Assembly (NCBI GenBank): GCA_031317595.1
Contig: JANCMB010000001.1
Coordinates: 1,172,971-1,236,970 of the forward strand
Origin: Glutamicibacter sp. PS
GTDB taxonomy: Bacteria > Actinomycetota > Actinomycetes > Actinomycetales > Micrococcaceae
Direction of reading: 5' to 3'
DNA length: 64,000 nt
The notes beneath the pieces were generated by a model that worked only from the letters and a program-made list of their open reading frames with translations, had not been told where the DNA came from and ran no database searches. Positions 53,492 to 62,804 of this stretch are shown here, piece after piece (position 1 is the stretch's first letter; every line of letters begins with the position of its first letter). A program made the position numbers and the translations under genes.

Positions 53492-54238
53492 TCATCTCGC
53501 GCACAAGGCATTCGAGAGCTCTTCGAGGCCGCGAATGATCACACCGCGATGCCCGATATGGGATCCCTCGCGATCGAGCAAGACCGCCCGAAGCCCGGCT
53601 GTTTGGGCTCCGACCACATCATTTATGGGATTGTCTCCAACATATAAGGTGGTCTGCGGAGTGCTCCCAAGTTGTCGGCATCCCTCGAGGAACGGTGCCG
53701 GATCCGGTTTCGGAGCTCCCGCAGTATCCGAGCCCACGACCACAGCAAAGTCGGTGAGTCCAGACCGGAGCAACTTGTTGCGCTGATAACTTTCAACATT
53801 GTTACTGACCGCCCCGAAGCTGAGGCCCAAAGATGACAGCACGTCCAGGTGCGCATGAACATCGGTGAATGGACGCCATTGGGACTGAACGCGGTTTTCG
53901 TAGTCGGATGCCCAGCGCTCAAAGTCAGTACCGCTCGGCGCAGGTAAACCAGCCTGTCGATACGCTCGGTCGACCCGCACTTGACGCTGACCGAGAAAGG
54001 TCAGCTCTCCAGCCATATAGCGTTCGTAGGCTCCTGCAGCGTCATCGGCGAAATCCTCCGCGATCACCCTGAGTTGCTGCGGCTCGAGATGTGCACCCGC
54101 CTGCCCTAATGTGGCTATGAAACCGTCGATGGCCGCCTGCCGCAGGTCCACCAAGGTATCGTCAATATCAAAGAGGACACCCTCGATCTTCGGCGCCACG
54201 AGCGCATGCAGATCGAGGGTGTCTTTGAGAGTTTTCAT
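53492..54238 (-). CDS. HAD-superfamily hydrolase
   Basis: A 248-residue HAD phosphatase with motif I LFDIDDTLVDL (nucleophile D and acid/base D), motif II VSNNVESYQ, motif III Lys in GAPKPDPAPF and motif IV YVGDNPINDVVGA. A helical cap lies between motifs I and II, typical of subfamily IA phosphoglycolate-like enzymes. The substrate is unknown. It lies 16 bp downstream of gltX in the same direction and upstream of the tRNA genes, so it may be cotranscribed with gltX. Confidence 0.88.
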   Translation of the reverse strand: MKTLKDTLDLHALVAPKIEGVLFDIDDTLVDLRQAAIDGFIATLGQAGAHLEPQQLRVIAEDFADDAAGAYERYMAGELTFLGQRQVRVDRAYRQAGLPAPSGTDFERWASDYENRVQSQWRPFTDVHAHLDVLSSLGLSFGAVSNNVESYQRNKLLRSGLTDFAVVVGSDTAGAPKPDPAPFLEGCRQLGSTPQTTLYVGDNPINDVVGAQTAGLRAVLLDREGSHIGHRGVIIRGLEELSNALCAR

Positions 54239-54254
54239 CGAACGCGCGAAACCT

Positions 54255-55760
54255 TTAGCGGCCTTCGCCGAACCGACGCAGACGAGCCAGGCTCGAATCC
54301 TTGCCCAAGATCTCCATGGACTCGAACAACGGAGGAGAAACCCGCTTGCCGGAAACTGCTACACGGGCCGGGCCGAAGGCCTGACGAGGCTTCAGCTCCA
54401 GCTCGTCAACGAGCTTGCCGCGCAGGGCGTTCTGGATCGACTCTGCGGCCCACTCCTGCAGGGGTTCCAGTGCGTCAATCGAAGCCTGTACAACTTCTCC
54501 GAGATTCGCTGGCATACCCTTGAGCGCTTTGTCTTCGACCTCGATTTCCTCGTCGCCGCGGAAGAGGAATTCAAGCATGTCGGTAGCTTCACCCAGCAGG
54601 GCAATACGCTCCTGCACCAACGGGGCGGCCGCGTCTAGGATTTCATTTTCCTGGACGCTGAGCTGCTCCCCCACGAGGCCCGCGGCCTGCAGGTACGGAA
54701 CCAGGCGATCACGGAAATCTGTTGGCTCGAGCATTCGAACGTGCGTTCCGTTGATCGCCTCGGCCTTTTTCAGGTCGAAACGTGCTGGATTCGACAGCAC
54801 ATCCTTGACGTCAAATGCTTCGACAAGCTGTTCCCGGCTGAAAATGTCCTCATCGGCGCTCAGCGACCAACCCAACAGGGCCAAGTAGTTCAGCAGGCCT
54901 TCCGGGATGAATCCACGGTCACGGTGCAGGAACAGGCTAGATTCCGGATCGCGCTTGGAAAGCTTCTTGTTGCCCTGTCCCATGACGTAAGGCAGGTGCC
55001 CGAAGAGCGGCATGTACTTAGCCACACCGATGTCGTGCAGGAGTGCGTAGAGCACCACCTGACGCGGAGTAGAAGAAAGCAAGTCCTCGCCGCGCAAGAC
55101 GTGAGTAACCCCCATCAACGCGTCATCCACCGGGTTGACCAAAGTGTAGAGCGGCTGACCGTTGGCCCGCACCACAACGTAGTCCGGGATGCTGCCGGCC
55201 TTGAACGTGATTTCGCCACGCACGAGGTCCGTAAAGGTGATGTCCTCGTCGGGCATCCGTACGCGCCATACCGGCTCACGACCCTCGGCTTTGTAGGCGG
55301 CAATCTGCTCGTCGGTCAGGTCGCGATCAAAGTTGTCGTAACCCAGCTTCGGATCACGCCCGGCTGCACGGTGGCGAGCTTCCACTTCTTCCGGAGTGGA
55401 GTAGGACTCATAGATGTGCCCCTTGGCCTGGAGCTTGGCAATTACGTCTTGATAAATATCACTCCGCTGGGACTGACGGTACGGTTCATGCGGCCCGCCT
55501 ACGTTCACTCCCTCGTCCCAGGTGATTCCCAACCAATCCAGAGCGTCCAGCAACTGGTTGTAGCTTTCCTCGGAGTCGCGCTTCGCGTCGGTATCCTCGA
55601 TACGGAAAATCATCTTGCCGCCGGTGTGGCGGGCGTATGCCCAGTTGAACAGGGCGGTGCGGATCAAGCCGACGTGCGGGGTGCCGGTCGGCGACGGGCA
55701 GAAGCGCACGCGCACCGGGGTCTGGTCGGTTACAACGGGAATCATCGATAGATCAGTCAT
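54255..55760 (-). CDS. gltX: Glutamyl-tRNA synthetase
   Basis: Class I synthetase of 501 residues. It has [21 protein letters not shown] (HIGH-like signature), [16 protein letters not shown], and the KMSKS-type loop [10 protein letters not shown], followed by the helical anticodon-binding domain. In actinobacteria this enzyme usually also charges tRNA-Gln with Glu, which the GatCAB amidotransferase then converts. Notably the tRNA-Glu and tRNA-Gln genes lie about 0.9 kb downstream. The start is ATG at 55760, giving [12 protein letters not shown]. Confidence 0.96.
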   Translation of the reverse strand: MTDLSMIPVVTDQTPVRVRFCPSPTGTPHVGLIRTALFNWAYARHTGGKMIFRIEDTDAKRDSEESYNQLLDALDWLGITWDEGVNVGGPHEPYRQSQRSDIYQDVIAKLQAKGHIYESYSTPEEVEARHRAAGRDPKLGYDNFDRDLTDEQIAAYKAEGREPVWRVRMPDEDITFTDLVRGEITFKAGSIPDYVVVRANGQPLYTLVNPVDDALMGVTHVLRGEDLLSSTPRQVVLYALLHDIGVAKYMPLFGHLPYVMGQGNKKLSKRDPESSLFLHRDRGFIPEGLLNYLALLGWSLSADEDIFSREQLVEAFDVKDVLSNPARFDLKKAEAINGTHVRMLEPTDFRDRLVPYLQAAGLVGEQLSVQENEILDAAAPLVQERIALLGEATDMLEFLFRGDEEIEVEDKALKGMPANLGEVVQASIDALEPLQEWAAESIQNALRGKLVDELELKPRQAFGPARVAVSGKRVSPPLFESMEILGKDSSLARLRRFGEGR

Positions 55761-55806
55761 GATACTTTCATTCTATGTCTTAATTGCTAAGCGATCCTAC
55801 GCGCCA

Positions 55807-55843
55807 CCGAGGCCCCCACCTCCGTGGAGGTTGGGAGCCTCGG
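55807..55843. terminator. Terminator after the FAH-family gene
   Basis: Near-perfect 17-bp stem (CCGAGGC...CCTCC / GGAGG...GCCTCGG) with a 2-nt loop, 38 nt past the stop of the FAH-family gene and ahead of gltX. No T tract. Confidence 0.75.
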
Positions 55844-55881
55844 CAATACTGTCCTCGCAGGTCTGGGCGCGAAGTCCCTGT

Positions 55882-56646
55882 CTAGCGACGGAAAACGCTA
55901 CGCAGGGTTCCGATCTGTTCGATCTCAATTTCCACAACGTCGCCCTCGGAGACGAGCCCAACGCCGGCCGGGGTTCCAGTCATGATCACGTCTCCGGGCA
56001 GCAACGTAAAGGCCTCGGAAGCCTTCGCCACCAAATCGTTGACGGACCAGATCAGATCGCTCGTTGAGCCGTCCTGACGGACTTCCCCGTTGACCCGGCT
56101 GATGATTCCAAGATCGTCTGGGTTATCCGGCGATGTTTCGATCCAAGGTCCCAGTGGGCAGGAACCGTCGAAGCCTTTGGCGCGGCCCCACTGCGGGTCA
56201 GTGCGCTGAGCATCACGCGCAGTGAGGTCGTTGGCCACGGTGTATCCGAAGATCACTTCGGGAACTTTCTCAGCCGGAACGTCCTTGCAAATTCGGCCGA
56301 TCACCACGGCCAGCTCGCCTTCAAAAGACACCTCGTCCGAGAACGCTGGCAACGTGATCGGGTCCCCGTGCCCGACCACGGAGGTGTTGGGCTTGAGGAA
56401 CATCAATGGCTCGGTCGGCACTTCGTTGCCGAGTTCCTCGGCATGTTCGCGGTAGGTCCGACCGAAACCGACTACCTTCGAGCGGGGGATAATTGGGGCC
56501 ACTAACCGGACATCATCCAGTTCGTGGCTAACACCGGTGGTCTTGATTCCTTGAAAAAAGGGATCCCCCGCCAGAACGTGAACTTTTTCGTCTTCGACCA
56601 CGCCATAAAGCGGGTCTGAGTCAACTACGAATCGAGCAATGCGCAT
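55882..56646 (-). CDS. Fumarylacetoacetate hydrolase-family protein
   Basis: A 254-residue FAH-family hydrolase/isomerase. It has KVVGFGRTYREHAEELG, the metal-binding SFEGELAVVIG, YTVANDLTARDAQRTDPQW, GSCPLGPWI and MTGTPAGVG, matching the 5-carboxymethyl-2-hydroxymuconate isomerase / acylpyruvate hydrolase group. The exact substrate is not evident. The ATG at 56646 gives MRIARFVVDSD. A TAGGCT box lies 7 nt upstream, so the message may be leaderless, although AGAAGG is also present. No aromatic degradation genes are nearby; a housekeeping role such as oxaloacetate or acylpyruvate clean-up is possible. Confidence 0.88.
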   Translation of the reverse strand: MRIARFVVDSDPLYGVVEDEKVHVLAGDPFFQGIKTTGVSHELDDVRLVAPIIPRSKVVGFGRTYREHAEELGNEVPTEPLMFLKPNTSVVGHGDPITLPAFSDEVSFEGELAVVIGRICKDVPAEKVPEVIFGYTVANDLTARDAQRTDPQWGRAKGFDGSCPLGPWIETSPDNPDDLGIISRVNGEVRQDGSTSDLIWSVNDLVAKASEAFTLLPGDVIMTGTPAGVGLVSEGDVVEIEIEQIGTLRSVFRR

Positions 56647-56665
56647 GCCTTCTAGCCTAGGCCAT

Positions 56666-56743
56666 TTATTGCTTGTTTCGTTGCCGACGGGCCTCGACCG
56701 ATCGCACCGTCGTCGCGTACATGGCAATGGCGCCAAGGATCAT
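56666..56743 (-). CDS. Possible 25-residue small protein upstream of the FAH-family gene
   Basis: A short frame (MILGAIAMYATT, then a basic RRQRNKQ tail) with an AAGGA ribosome site 7 nt before its ATG. It has a hydrophobic start and a positively charged end, as in tiny membrane peptides. It overlaps the hairpin downstream of ilvE, which could by chance generate the ribosome site, so it may not be real. Confidence 0.25.
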   Translation of the reverse strand: MILGAIAMYATTVRSVEARRQRNKQ

Positions 56744-56764
56744 GATTAGATCCTTAGCGCCATT
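56726..56764. terminator. Terminator downstream of ilvE
   Basis: 16-bp stem with one mismatch (AATGGCGC-c/t-AAGGATC) and a 7-nt loop, 17 nt past the ilvE stop. No T tract. Confidence 0.7.
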
Positions 56765-56780
56765 ACGACTTTCGTGGCTT

Positions 56781-57875
56781 TTAGGCCAGCTTTTCCAGCC
56801 ACCCGTGACGGTCTTCGACGGTACCCAGCTGGATACCGAGCAATTCTTCCCGGATAGACATGGTGACCTCACCAGCGGTGGCCTGCTCGTCGCCGATGAG
56901 CTCGTCACCGTTCTTCAGCAGACCGATCGGAGTGATCACGGCGGCAGTGCCACAGGCGAAGACTTCGGCGATGTCTCCGGAGGCAATGCCATCGCGCCAC
57001 TCATCGAGCGTGATCTTCCGCTCTGTAACCGGCATGCCACGGTCCTTGGCCAACTGGATGATTGACGAGCGAGTGACACCTTCGAGAATGGTTCCGGTAA
57101 GTGCCGGAGTCACCAAGCTTCCATCCTTCATGACGAAGAACACGTTCATTCCACCGAGCTCTTCAACGGCGTTGTCGTTGAACTCATCGAGGAACAGAAC
57201 CTGCTTGCAGCCGTTGGCTTCCGCTTCCATCTGGGCCACCAGCGACGCGGCGTAGTTTCCACCGCACTTAGCGGAGCCGGTACCGCCACGCCCAGCACGC
57301 GCATAGTTTTTGGAAACCCAGATCGATACCGGCTTGAGCTCACCACCGAAGTAGTTTCCGGCCGGCGACGCAATCACGCGGTAGGAAACTTCGCGCGCCG
57401 AACGCACACCGAGGAAGGCTTCGGTCGCGATCATGAAAGGACGCAGGTAGAGGGCCTCCCCTTCGCCGGTTGGTACCCAGGCACGGTCGGCTTGCACGAG
57501 CCGACGTAGCGACTCAACGAAGGCCTCCTCATCCAGCTGCGGGAGCGCCAGACGCTTAGCCGAACGGTTGAGACGAGCGGCGTTGGCGTGTGGGCGGAAC
57601 GTCCACACGCTACCGTCGGCGTGCTGGTAGGCCTTGAGTCCTTCGAAGATCTCCTGCCCGTAGTGCAGGACCGAAGCCGCAGGGTCCAACGCGATGGGGC
57701 CGTATGGCTCGATTCGAGCATCATGCCATGAACCACCGTTGCCGTCGGCATTGGCGGTCCAGTCAATCACCGCCGTGTGATCTGTGAAGAAGTCCCCGAA
57801 GCCCGGGTTGGCCAAAACACGAGCGCGTTCCTGATCGCTCGCACGATTCGTTGAGAGATTTTCGGTGAATTCCAT
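56781..57875 (-). CDS. ilvE: Branched-chain amino acid aminotransferase
   Basis: Last step of leucine, isoleucine and valine synthesis. The 364-residue fold-type IV PLP enzyme has LHYGQEIFEGLKAYQ, the lysine-bearing SAKCGGNYAASL and the C-terminal EVFACGTAAVITPIG (phosphate-binding turn). The ATG at 57875 gives MEFTENLSTN; the frame is open 29 codons further upstream, but that stretch crosses a terminator hairpin. AAGGAAG and AGGCAG precede the start. It follows leuB on the same strand, with the leuB terminator only 36 nt ahead of its start codon. Confidence 0.95.
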   Translation of the reverse strand: MEFTENLSTNRASDQERARVLANPGFGDFFTDHTAVIDWTANADGNGGSWHDARIEPYGPIALDPAASVLHYGQEIFEGLKAYQHADGSVWTFRPHANAARLNRSAKRLALPQLDEEAFVESLRRLVQADRAWVPTGEGEALYLRPFMIATEAFLGVRSAREVSYRVIASPAGNYFGGELKPVSIWVSKNYARAGRGGTGSAKCGGNYAASLVAQMEAEANGCKQVLFLDEFNDNAVEELGGMNVFFVMKDGSLVTPALTGTILEGVTRSSIIQLAKDRGMPVTERKITLDEWRDGIASGDIAEVFACGTAAVITPIGLLKNGDELIGDEQATAGEVTMSIREELLGIQLGTVEDRHGWLEKLA

Positions 57876-57899
57876 CTGCCTGTCGGACTTCCTTGCTCG

Positions 57900-57927
57900 A
57901 TATACGAAAAACGGGTGCCCACCACAA
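57900..57927 (-). promoter_or_regulatory. Candidate ilvE promoter inside the leuB terminator
   Basis: On the minus strand TTGTGG (57927-57922), a 16-bp spacer, and GTATAT (57905-57900). The -35 box falls in the loop and the spacer includes the 3' arm and T tract of the hairpin at 57911-57942. Confidence 0.35.
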
Positions 57928-57942
57928 AGGCGGGGCACCCGT
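57911..57942 (-). terminator. Rho-independent terminator of leuB
   Basis: 10-bp stem ACGGGTGCCC / GGGCACCCGT with a 12-nt loop, followed on the minus strand by TTTTTCG. A second, weaker hairpin (57953-57980, GCTCGACCA / TGGTCGAaC) lies between it and the leuB stop. It is the only hairpin in the window with a clear T5 tail, and it lies 36 nt ahead of ilvE, so it might alternatively act as an attenuator. Confidence 0.8.
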
Positions 57943-57991
57943 CCGTGGATTAGCTCGACCACCTGCGCTGATGGTCGAACTTTCTTTTAGC

Positions 57992-59050
57992 TTAGGCCAG
58001 CAACGCCACGATTGCATCGCCAATCTCGCTGGTGGTGCGCTGATCGGTCAATTCTTGGCGTGAAGTAATCTCCAATTCAACAGCATGCTCAACTCGCGCG
58101 GCTTCTTCGGTCAGGCCGAGGTGATCGAGCATCAATGCCGCCGAAAGGATGGCCGCGGTCGGGTCGGCTTTTTGCTGACCGGCGATATCCGGTGCCGAAC
58201 CATGTACTGGTTCAAACATGGACGGGAAGGTACGTTCCATATTGATATTGCCGCTAGCCGCCAGCCCGATACCACCGGTAATGGCTCCGGCCTGATCGGT
58301 GAGGATGTCGCCGAACAGATTGTCGGTGACGATCACGTCAAAGCGCGAAGGGTTAGTAGTCAAGAAGATCGTCGCGGCGTCCACGTGCAGGTAATCGTGG
58401 GTTACTTCCGGATACTCGATGGCAACTGCCTCGACGGTGCGACGCCACAGGTGCCCGGCGTGAACCAGTACGTTGTGCTTATGTACCAGAGTCACGTGCT
58501 TACGTTCGCGCTTCGAGGCGCGGTCAAAAGCATCCCGTACGACTCGCTCCACACCGTAGGCGGTGTTCACCGACACCTCGGTCGCGATCTCGTGGGCCGT
58601 GCCGGTACGGATGGCTCCGCCATTGCCGACATAGGGGCCTTCGGTGCCTTCGCGCACCACCAAGAAGTCGATCTCCCCTGGGTTAGCCAACGGGCTTTCG
58701 ATGCCGGGATACAACTTCGAAGGTCGCAGGTTCACAAAGTGATCCAAGGAGAAACGAAGCTTCAGCAACAGCTCTCGTTCGATCAGGCCGGAGGGGATGC
58801 GCGTGTCGCCTGGGGCAGCGCCCACGGCACCAAAGAGGATCGCGTCATGACCCTTGATGGCCTGAAGGGTTTCTTCGGTCAGGGTCTCCCCCGTCTCCAG
58901 CCAATGTTCCGCTCCGAGTTTGTACTCGGTGAAATCGATGCTGGTCTCACTCCCATTGGTGACGACCTGCAGCACCTTGACTGCCTCGGCAACGACTTCA
59001 GGACCAATCCCATCACCCGGGATCACTGCAACATTCACGACATTTCCCAT
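57992..59050 (-). CDS. leuB: 3-isopropylmalate dehydrogenase
   Basis: Third step of leucine synthesis. The 352-residue protein begins [19 protein letters not shown] and has [13 protein letters not shown], the active-site segment [31 protein letters not shown] and [29 protein letters not shown]. The ATG at 59050 has no ribosome site. Instead a TAGACT -10 box ends 6 nt before it, so a leaderless transcript is likely. The -35 region lies inside a 13-bp inverted repeat related to the leuC operator. Confidence 0.97.
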   Translation of the reverse strand: MGNVVNVAVIPGDGIGPEVVAEAVKVLQVVTNGSETSIDFTEYKLGAEHWLETGETLTEETLQAIKGHDAILFGAVGAAPGDTRIPSGLIERELLLKLRFSLDHFVNLRPSKLYPGIESPLANPGEIDFLVVREGTEGPYVGNGGAIRTGTAHEIATEVSVNTAYGVERVVRDAFDRASKRERKHVTLVHKHNVLVHAGHLWRRTVEAVAIEYPEVTHDYLHVDAATIFLTTNPSRFDVIVTDNLFGDILTDQAGAITGGIGLAASGNINMERTFPSMFEPVHGSAPDIAGQQKADPTAAILSAALMLDHLGLTEEAARVEHAVELEITSRQELTDQRTTSEIGDAIVALLA

Positions 59051-59056
59051 GAACTT

Positions 59057-59104
59057 AGTCTAACGAACTACATCCAGCATTTGAGAAGGCATCTCAAATG
59101 CTGG
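59057..59104 (-). promoter_or_regulatory. leuB promoter and overlapping operator
   Basis: The -10 box TAGACT lies at 59062-59057 (minus strand) and the -35 position CTCAAA at 59085-59080, 17 bp apart. The inverted repeat CCAGCATTTGAGA-aggca-TCTCAAATGCTGG (59074-59104) has perfect 13-bp arms and covers the -35 region. It contains the same TTGAGA and TCTCAA words as the leuC operator at 47777-47791, here with the half-sites in reverse order. Confidence 0.7.
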
Positions 59105-59215
59105 ACTAGTGTTTCCATTGGTGACCTCACACACTCAGACCTGAGCATGAGGCGCAATCTTGCTCCGAGACGTAGGCTGGTGAAAGATTCCACCAGCAAG
59201 AGGTAGTACACAGAA

Positions 59216-60424
59216 TTGAATCGCTACAGTCCCCACCGCCGAATTGATCATTGGATCCGGACGCACCCCGGACGCGTTGATGTCATCACCGGTTCATTGG
59301 TCACGCTCCTCTGCGTTCCCGCGGGGATGGCCCTAGGATTCCAGTACGACACGACCTACGGATTAGGTCTCACGCTCATCAGCGTGGCTCAAACCGTCCC
59401 GCTTTTGGTTCGGCGTCGTTGGCCATGGGCCGCCACACTGGTGATTGCGGCGGCACATATTCTGCAGCTGGGATTTGGTGGGGTGTTCCTGCCCTCGCAG
59501 ATCTCCGTTCCGATCATGATCTACACCATGGCCGTTTTCGGTAAACGCTGGCAGTCCTTTGTCACCCTGGGATTAGGTATTCTCGGAGCCGTGCTTGCCA
59601 CCGGGCTGATATTCTCGGCCGTGCCACAAGGCCCGGGCCTCACCTTCGATTCATTGATCTCTTTCGTAGGACTCTCCTTGGTGGTCCTCGTGTCGTGGAC
59701 ATTCGGCGATCTCGCACGCACCAGACGGCTGGCCTACCAGTCACTGGCCGATCGCGCTAAACGGCTCGAGCAGGAACGCCAGTATGAACGAGACCTTGCT
59801 GCCTCCGATGAACGAAACCACATCGCACGCGAAATGCATGACATTGTGGCGCACTCACTGTCGGTGATCATCACTCAGGCCGATGGGGCGCGCTACGCGG
59901 CCGCCCAAGATCCGCAGATAGCCATAGACACTCTCAAGACCGTCTCAGATACGGGTCGAACCTCGCTTCGTGAAATGCGGCGCTTGCTCGGCGTCTTGCG
60001 CACCGATGAAGCCGCGGAGAATCGCCCCTTGCCCACTCTGACCGATATCCCTGATTTGGTGGCCAGTTACGAAACCTCCGGCTTATCCGTCAGTTCCTAC
60101 TCCGAAGGCACGGCGCGACGCGCCCTGCCTGCTGGCGCTGAACTGACGGCCTATCGCTGCGTTCAGGAGTCGCTGACCAACGTGCTTAAGCACGCCGGTC
60201 CCAACGCTCACGCGAACGTCATCCTCAGCTGGCAATCGCGCGGACTGTTGATCTCGGTCGAAGACAACGGACGAGGTGCCGGTGCCCTGACCCACGAAGG
60301 CACCGGACAAGGTCTGCGGGGCATGTGCGAACGTGTCGCCCTATACGATGGAACTGCCAGCGCCGGACCGAAAACCGGTGGAGGATTCGCCGTGTCCGTA
60401 TTTATCCCATACTCCGAGGACTAA
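59216..60424 (+). CDS. NarL-type sensor histidine kinase
   Basis: A 402-residue sensor with about five membrane helices in residues 20-165 and little extracellular sequence. A short coiled coil is followed by the HisKA_3 dimerisation domain EMHDIVAHSLSVIITQ with the phospho-accepting His, then a HATPase with QESLTNVLKHAG, VEDNGRGAG and GTGQGLRGMCERV. Such intramembrane sensors often respond to envelope stress or membrane-active compounds. The start is TTG at 59216, preceded by AGAGG 12 nt upstream; a TAGTAC box 6 nt upstream is another possible signal. It lies 6 bp ahead of its response regulator and is divergent from leuB. Confidence 0.9.
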   Translation: MNRYSPHRRIDHWIRTHPGRVDVITGSLVTLLCVPAGMALGFQYDTTYGLGLTLISVAQTVPLLVRRRWPWAATLVIAAAHILQLGFGGVFLPSQISVPIMIYTMAVFGKRWQSFVTLGLGILGAVLATGLIFSAVPQGPGLTFDSLISFVGLSLVVLVSWTFGDLARTRRLAYQSLADRAKRLEQERQYERDLAASDERNHIAREMHDIVAHSLSVIITQADGARYAAAQDPQIAIDTLKTVSDTGRTSLREMRRLLGVLRTDEAAENRPLPTLTDIPDLVASYETSGLSVSSYSEGTARRALPAGAELTAYRCVQESLTNVLKHAGPNAHANVILSWQSRGLLISVEDNGRGAGALTHEGTGQGLRGMCERVALYDGTASAGPKTGGGFAVSVFIPYSED

Positions 60425-60430
60425 TGCCCC

Positions 60431-61117
60431 ATGACCACTAGCAACGAAATCAAAGTTGCGCTTGTCGACGATCAGCTCTTAGTACGTAGCGGCTTTCGCA
60501 TGCTCATCAATTCACAGCAGGACATGACGGTCGTTGCCGAAGCCTCGAATGGACGTGAGGCTCTGGCCTCCACTGCACTGGGTTCGGCCGATGTGATCCT
60601 CATGGATGTACGCATGCCAGAGATGGACGGTATCGAGACCACCACCCGTCTGCTGCAGGGCAAAGACCAGGAAGTGTCCCCACGGGTGATCGTGCTTACC
60701 ACCTTCGATATGGATGAGTACGCCCTGAACGCGATCCAGGCAGGTGCCAGCGGCTTCCTGCTCAAGGACGCTCCGCCCGAAGAACTGCTCGAGTCCATCC
60801 GGACCGTGAATCGAGGCGATGCGGTCATCGCTCCCTCGACTACCCGACGATTACTCGACCACATGGCGCCAATGTTGAAGCGCAATTCGCAAGCGGACAA
60901 TGAGCTCATGCAAACGGTAGAGACGCTCACACGCCGTGAACGCGAAGTCTTCGAGCTCATCGCTCTTGGCCGCTCAAATCCCGAGATTGCCGGCGACCTT
61001 TTCCTGTCCGAGGCCACGGTCAAAACGCACGTGGGTCATATCCTCGCGAAGCTCGGAGCCCGTGACCGCGTACAGGCCGTTGTCATTGCCTACCAGGCCG
61101 GTGTGGTCAATCCCTAG
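60431..61117 (+). CDS. NarL-type response regulator
   Basis: A 228-residue LuxR/NarL response regulator. The receiver domain (about 7-125) has the acidic pair in VALVDDQLLVRSGF, phosphoacceptor Asp in DVILMDVRMPEMDG, and the switch Lys in GFLLKDAPPEELL. The C-terminal LuxR helix-turn-helix is LTRREREVFELIALGRSNPEIAGDLFLSEATVKTHVGHILAKLGARDRVQAV. It pairs with the kinase 6 bp upstream. No efflux or ABC genes, the usual targets of this class, follow; the operon ends at a strong terminator. Confidence 0.94.
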   Translation: MTTSNEIKVALVDDQLLVRSGFRMLINSQQDMTVVAEASNGREALASTALGSADVILMDVRMPEMDGIETTTRLLQGKDQEVSPRVIVLTTFDMDEYALNAIQAGASGFLLKDAPPEELLESIRTVNRGDAVIAPSTTRRLLDHMAPMLKRNSQADNELMQTVETLTRREREVFELIALGRSNPEIAGDLFLSEATVKTHVGHILAKLGARDRVQAVVIAYQAGVVNP

Positions 61118-61134
61118 TTGTGGGCCATGCAATA

Positions 61135-61176
61135 AAGTATCGGGTGCTCGAACTTTGGTTCGAGCACCCGATACTT
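61135..61176. terminator. Strong bidirectional terminator
   Basis: 19-bp perfect stem (AAGTATCGGGTGCTCGAAC and its complement) with a TTTG loop, between the convergent response regulator and metG genes. Confidence 0.9.
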
Positions 61177-61189
61177 CTAGCTCAAATAA

Positions 61190-62749
61190 CTAGGCGTTCG
61201 CCTTTTCCTCTTCATAACGAGGGAACACCGGAGCGGGCGCCGGGAGCTGAGTCCCGGGCTGAAGTGCCTTGGTGTAGTTCTCGAAGGAGCGCGCCGAGCC
61301 TTCCCCCACAGCCAAGAGATCAAGCATGGCAGTGGTCGCCTGCGGCAACACTGGTTGAAGCAGCAGAGCCACCTGACGCACCACTTCAATGGTCACATAC
61401 AGCACGGTCTCCATGCGCTGCGGATCGGTCTTCTTCAGCTTCCACGGCTCTTGCTCGGCGAAGTAGGCATTGGTGTCCCCCAAGACCTGCCAGATGCTCT
61501 CAAGACCACGGCTGAACTCCTGGCGTTCATAGGCCGCACGGTTGGAGTCCAACAGGCCGGCAGCGGCATCCAGAATCTCTCGGTCATCCTCGGTGAGTTC
61601 CTGCGGCGTGGGAACGACTCCTCCACAATTCTTGGCCACCATCGACAGCGAACGCTGCGCGAGATTGCCAAAGTTGTTGGCCAAGTCGCCATTGATGCGA
61701 GCGACAATGGTCTCGTGGTTGTAGCTGCCATCGGCGCCGAAAGGCACTTCGCGCAAGAAGAAGTAGCGAATCTGATCCAGACCATAACGGTTTGCGAAGT
61801 CATCCGGGGAAACGGTATTGCCCAGAGACTTAGACATCTTGACACCGTTGTTGTGCAAGAATCCGTGGATCATGACACGGCGCGGTAGCGGAAGCTTGGC
61901 CGACATCAAGAAGGCTGGCCAGTAGATGGCATGGAAACGCGAAATGTCCTTGCCGATCACGTGTACGTCCGCCGGCCAGTACTTCTTGAACGACTCAGAT
62001 TCCACGTCCGGGAAGCCAGCGCCTGTTAGATAGTTGGTCAGCGCGTCGACCCACACGTACATAACGTGCTTCTCATTACCGGGTACCGGGATACCCCAGT
62101 CGAAGGTGGTACGCGAAATCGACAGGTCATTGAGCCCGCCCTCGACGAAGCGAATAACTTCGTTGAAGCGTGAACGCGGTGCGCCGAATTCTGGGTTCTC
62201 CGCATAGAAGCTCAGAAGCTTGTCCTGGTACTTCGACAGGCGGAAGAAGTAAGACTCCTCCTCCGTCCACGTGACTTCGGTGTCGGTCTCCGTGGAATAG
62301 CGAACCCCATCTTCGCGCACCTCGGTCTGGTCCTCGGTGTAAAATGCCTCGTCACGTACCGAGTACCAACCAGCGTACTTATCTAGGTAGATGTCTCCGT
62401 TGGCTTCCATGCGACGCCAGAGCTCCTGCGCGGCCGCGTGATGATCGGCGTCGGTCGTGCGGATGAAGCGATCATAGCTGGTGCCCAGCTCATCGTTCAT
62501 GGCCTGGAACGCATCCGAATTACGCTGCGCGAGCTGAGCGGGTGTGATCCCCTCTTTCTCGGCCGTCTGCATCATCTTCTGCCCGTGCTCGTCGGTGCCG
62601 GTCATGAAAAAGACGTCATAACCGTCCAGTCGCTTGAACCGAGCCATGGCGTCGGTGGCGACGACTTCGTAGGCATGCCCGATATGCGGGGTGCCATTTG
62701 GGTAGGAGATCGCAGTGGTGATGTAGAAAGAGTTTTCGTCTGAGGTCAC
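61190..62749 (-). CDS. metG: Methionyl-tRNA synthetase
   Basis: Class I synthetase of 519 residues. It has the HIGH motif in [44 protein letters not shown] and KMSKS in [12 protein letters not shown]. The four-Cys zinc knuckle is missing from the connective peptide ([12 protein letters not shown] region), so it is the zinc-free MetG type common in actinobacteria, and it lacks the C-terminal tRNA-binding extension. The start is GTG at 62749; AAGG is 12 nt upstream. It lies 55 bp downstream of the NYN-domain gene. Confidence 0.95.
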   Translation of the reverse strand: MTSDENSFYITTAISYPNGTPHIGHAYEVVATDAMARFKRLDGYDVFFMTGTDEHGQKMMQTAEKEGITPAQLAQRNSDAFQAMNDELGTSYDRFIRTTDADHHAAAQELWRRMEANGDIYLDKYAGWYSVRDEAFYTEDQTEVREDGVRYSTETDTEVTWTEEESYFFRLSKYQDKLLSFYAENPEFGAPRSRFNEVIRFVEGGLNDLSISRTTFDWGIPVPGNEKHVMYVWVDALTNYLTGAGFPDVESESFKKYWPADVHVIGKDISRFHAIYWPAFLMSAKLPLPRRVMIHGFLHNNGVKMSKSLGNTVSPDDFANRYGLDQIRYFFLREVPFGADGSYNHETIVARINGDLANNFGNLAQRSLSMVAKNCGGVVPTPQELTEDDREILDAAAGLLDSNRAAYERQEFSRGLESIWQVLGDTNAYFAEQEPWKLKKTDPQRMETVLYVTIEVVRQVALLLQPVLPQATTAMLDLLAVGEGSARSFENYTKALQPGTQLPAPAPVFPRYEEEKANA

Positions 62750-62804
62750 GATGTCAAATTTACCTTAGTTGTCTTCGAGTAATTCGGCTCCGGAGCCGGT
62801 CGCG

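Noticed and set aside
54741..55751. 336-residue frame antisense to gltX
   Set aside because: Shadow of a conserved synthetase gene; no domain seen.
57876..57962. 29-residue extension of IlvE
   Set aside because: Crosses the leuB terminator hairpin; MEFTENL is the usual start. Kept only as a possible leader in the attenuation idea.
58085..59206. 373-residue frame antisense to leuB
   Set aside because: Shadow frame that also runs through the leuB promoter and operator.
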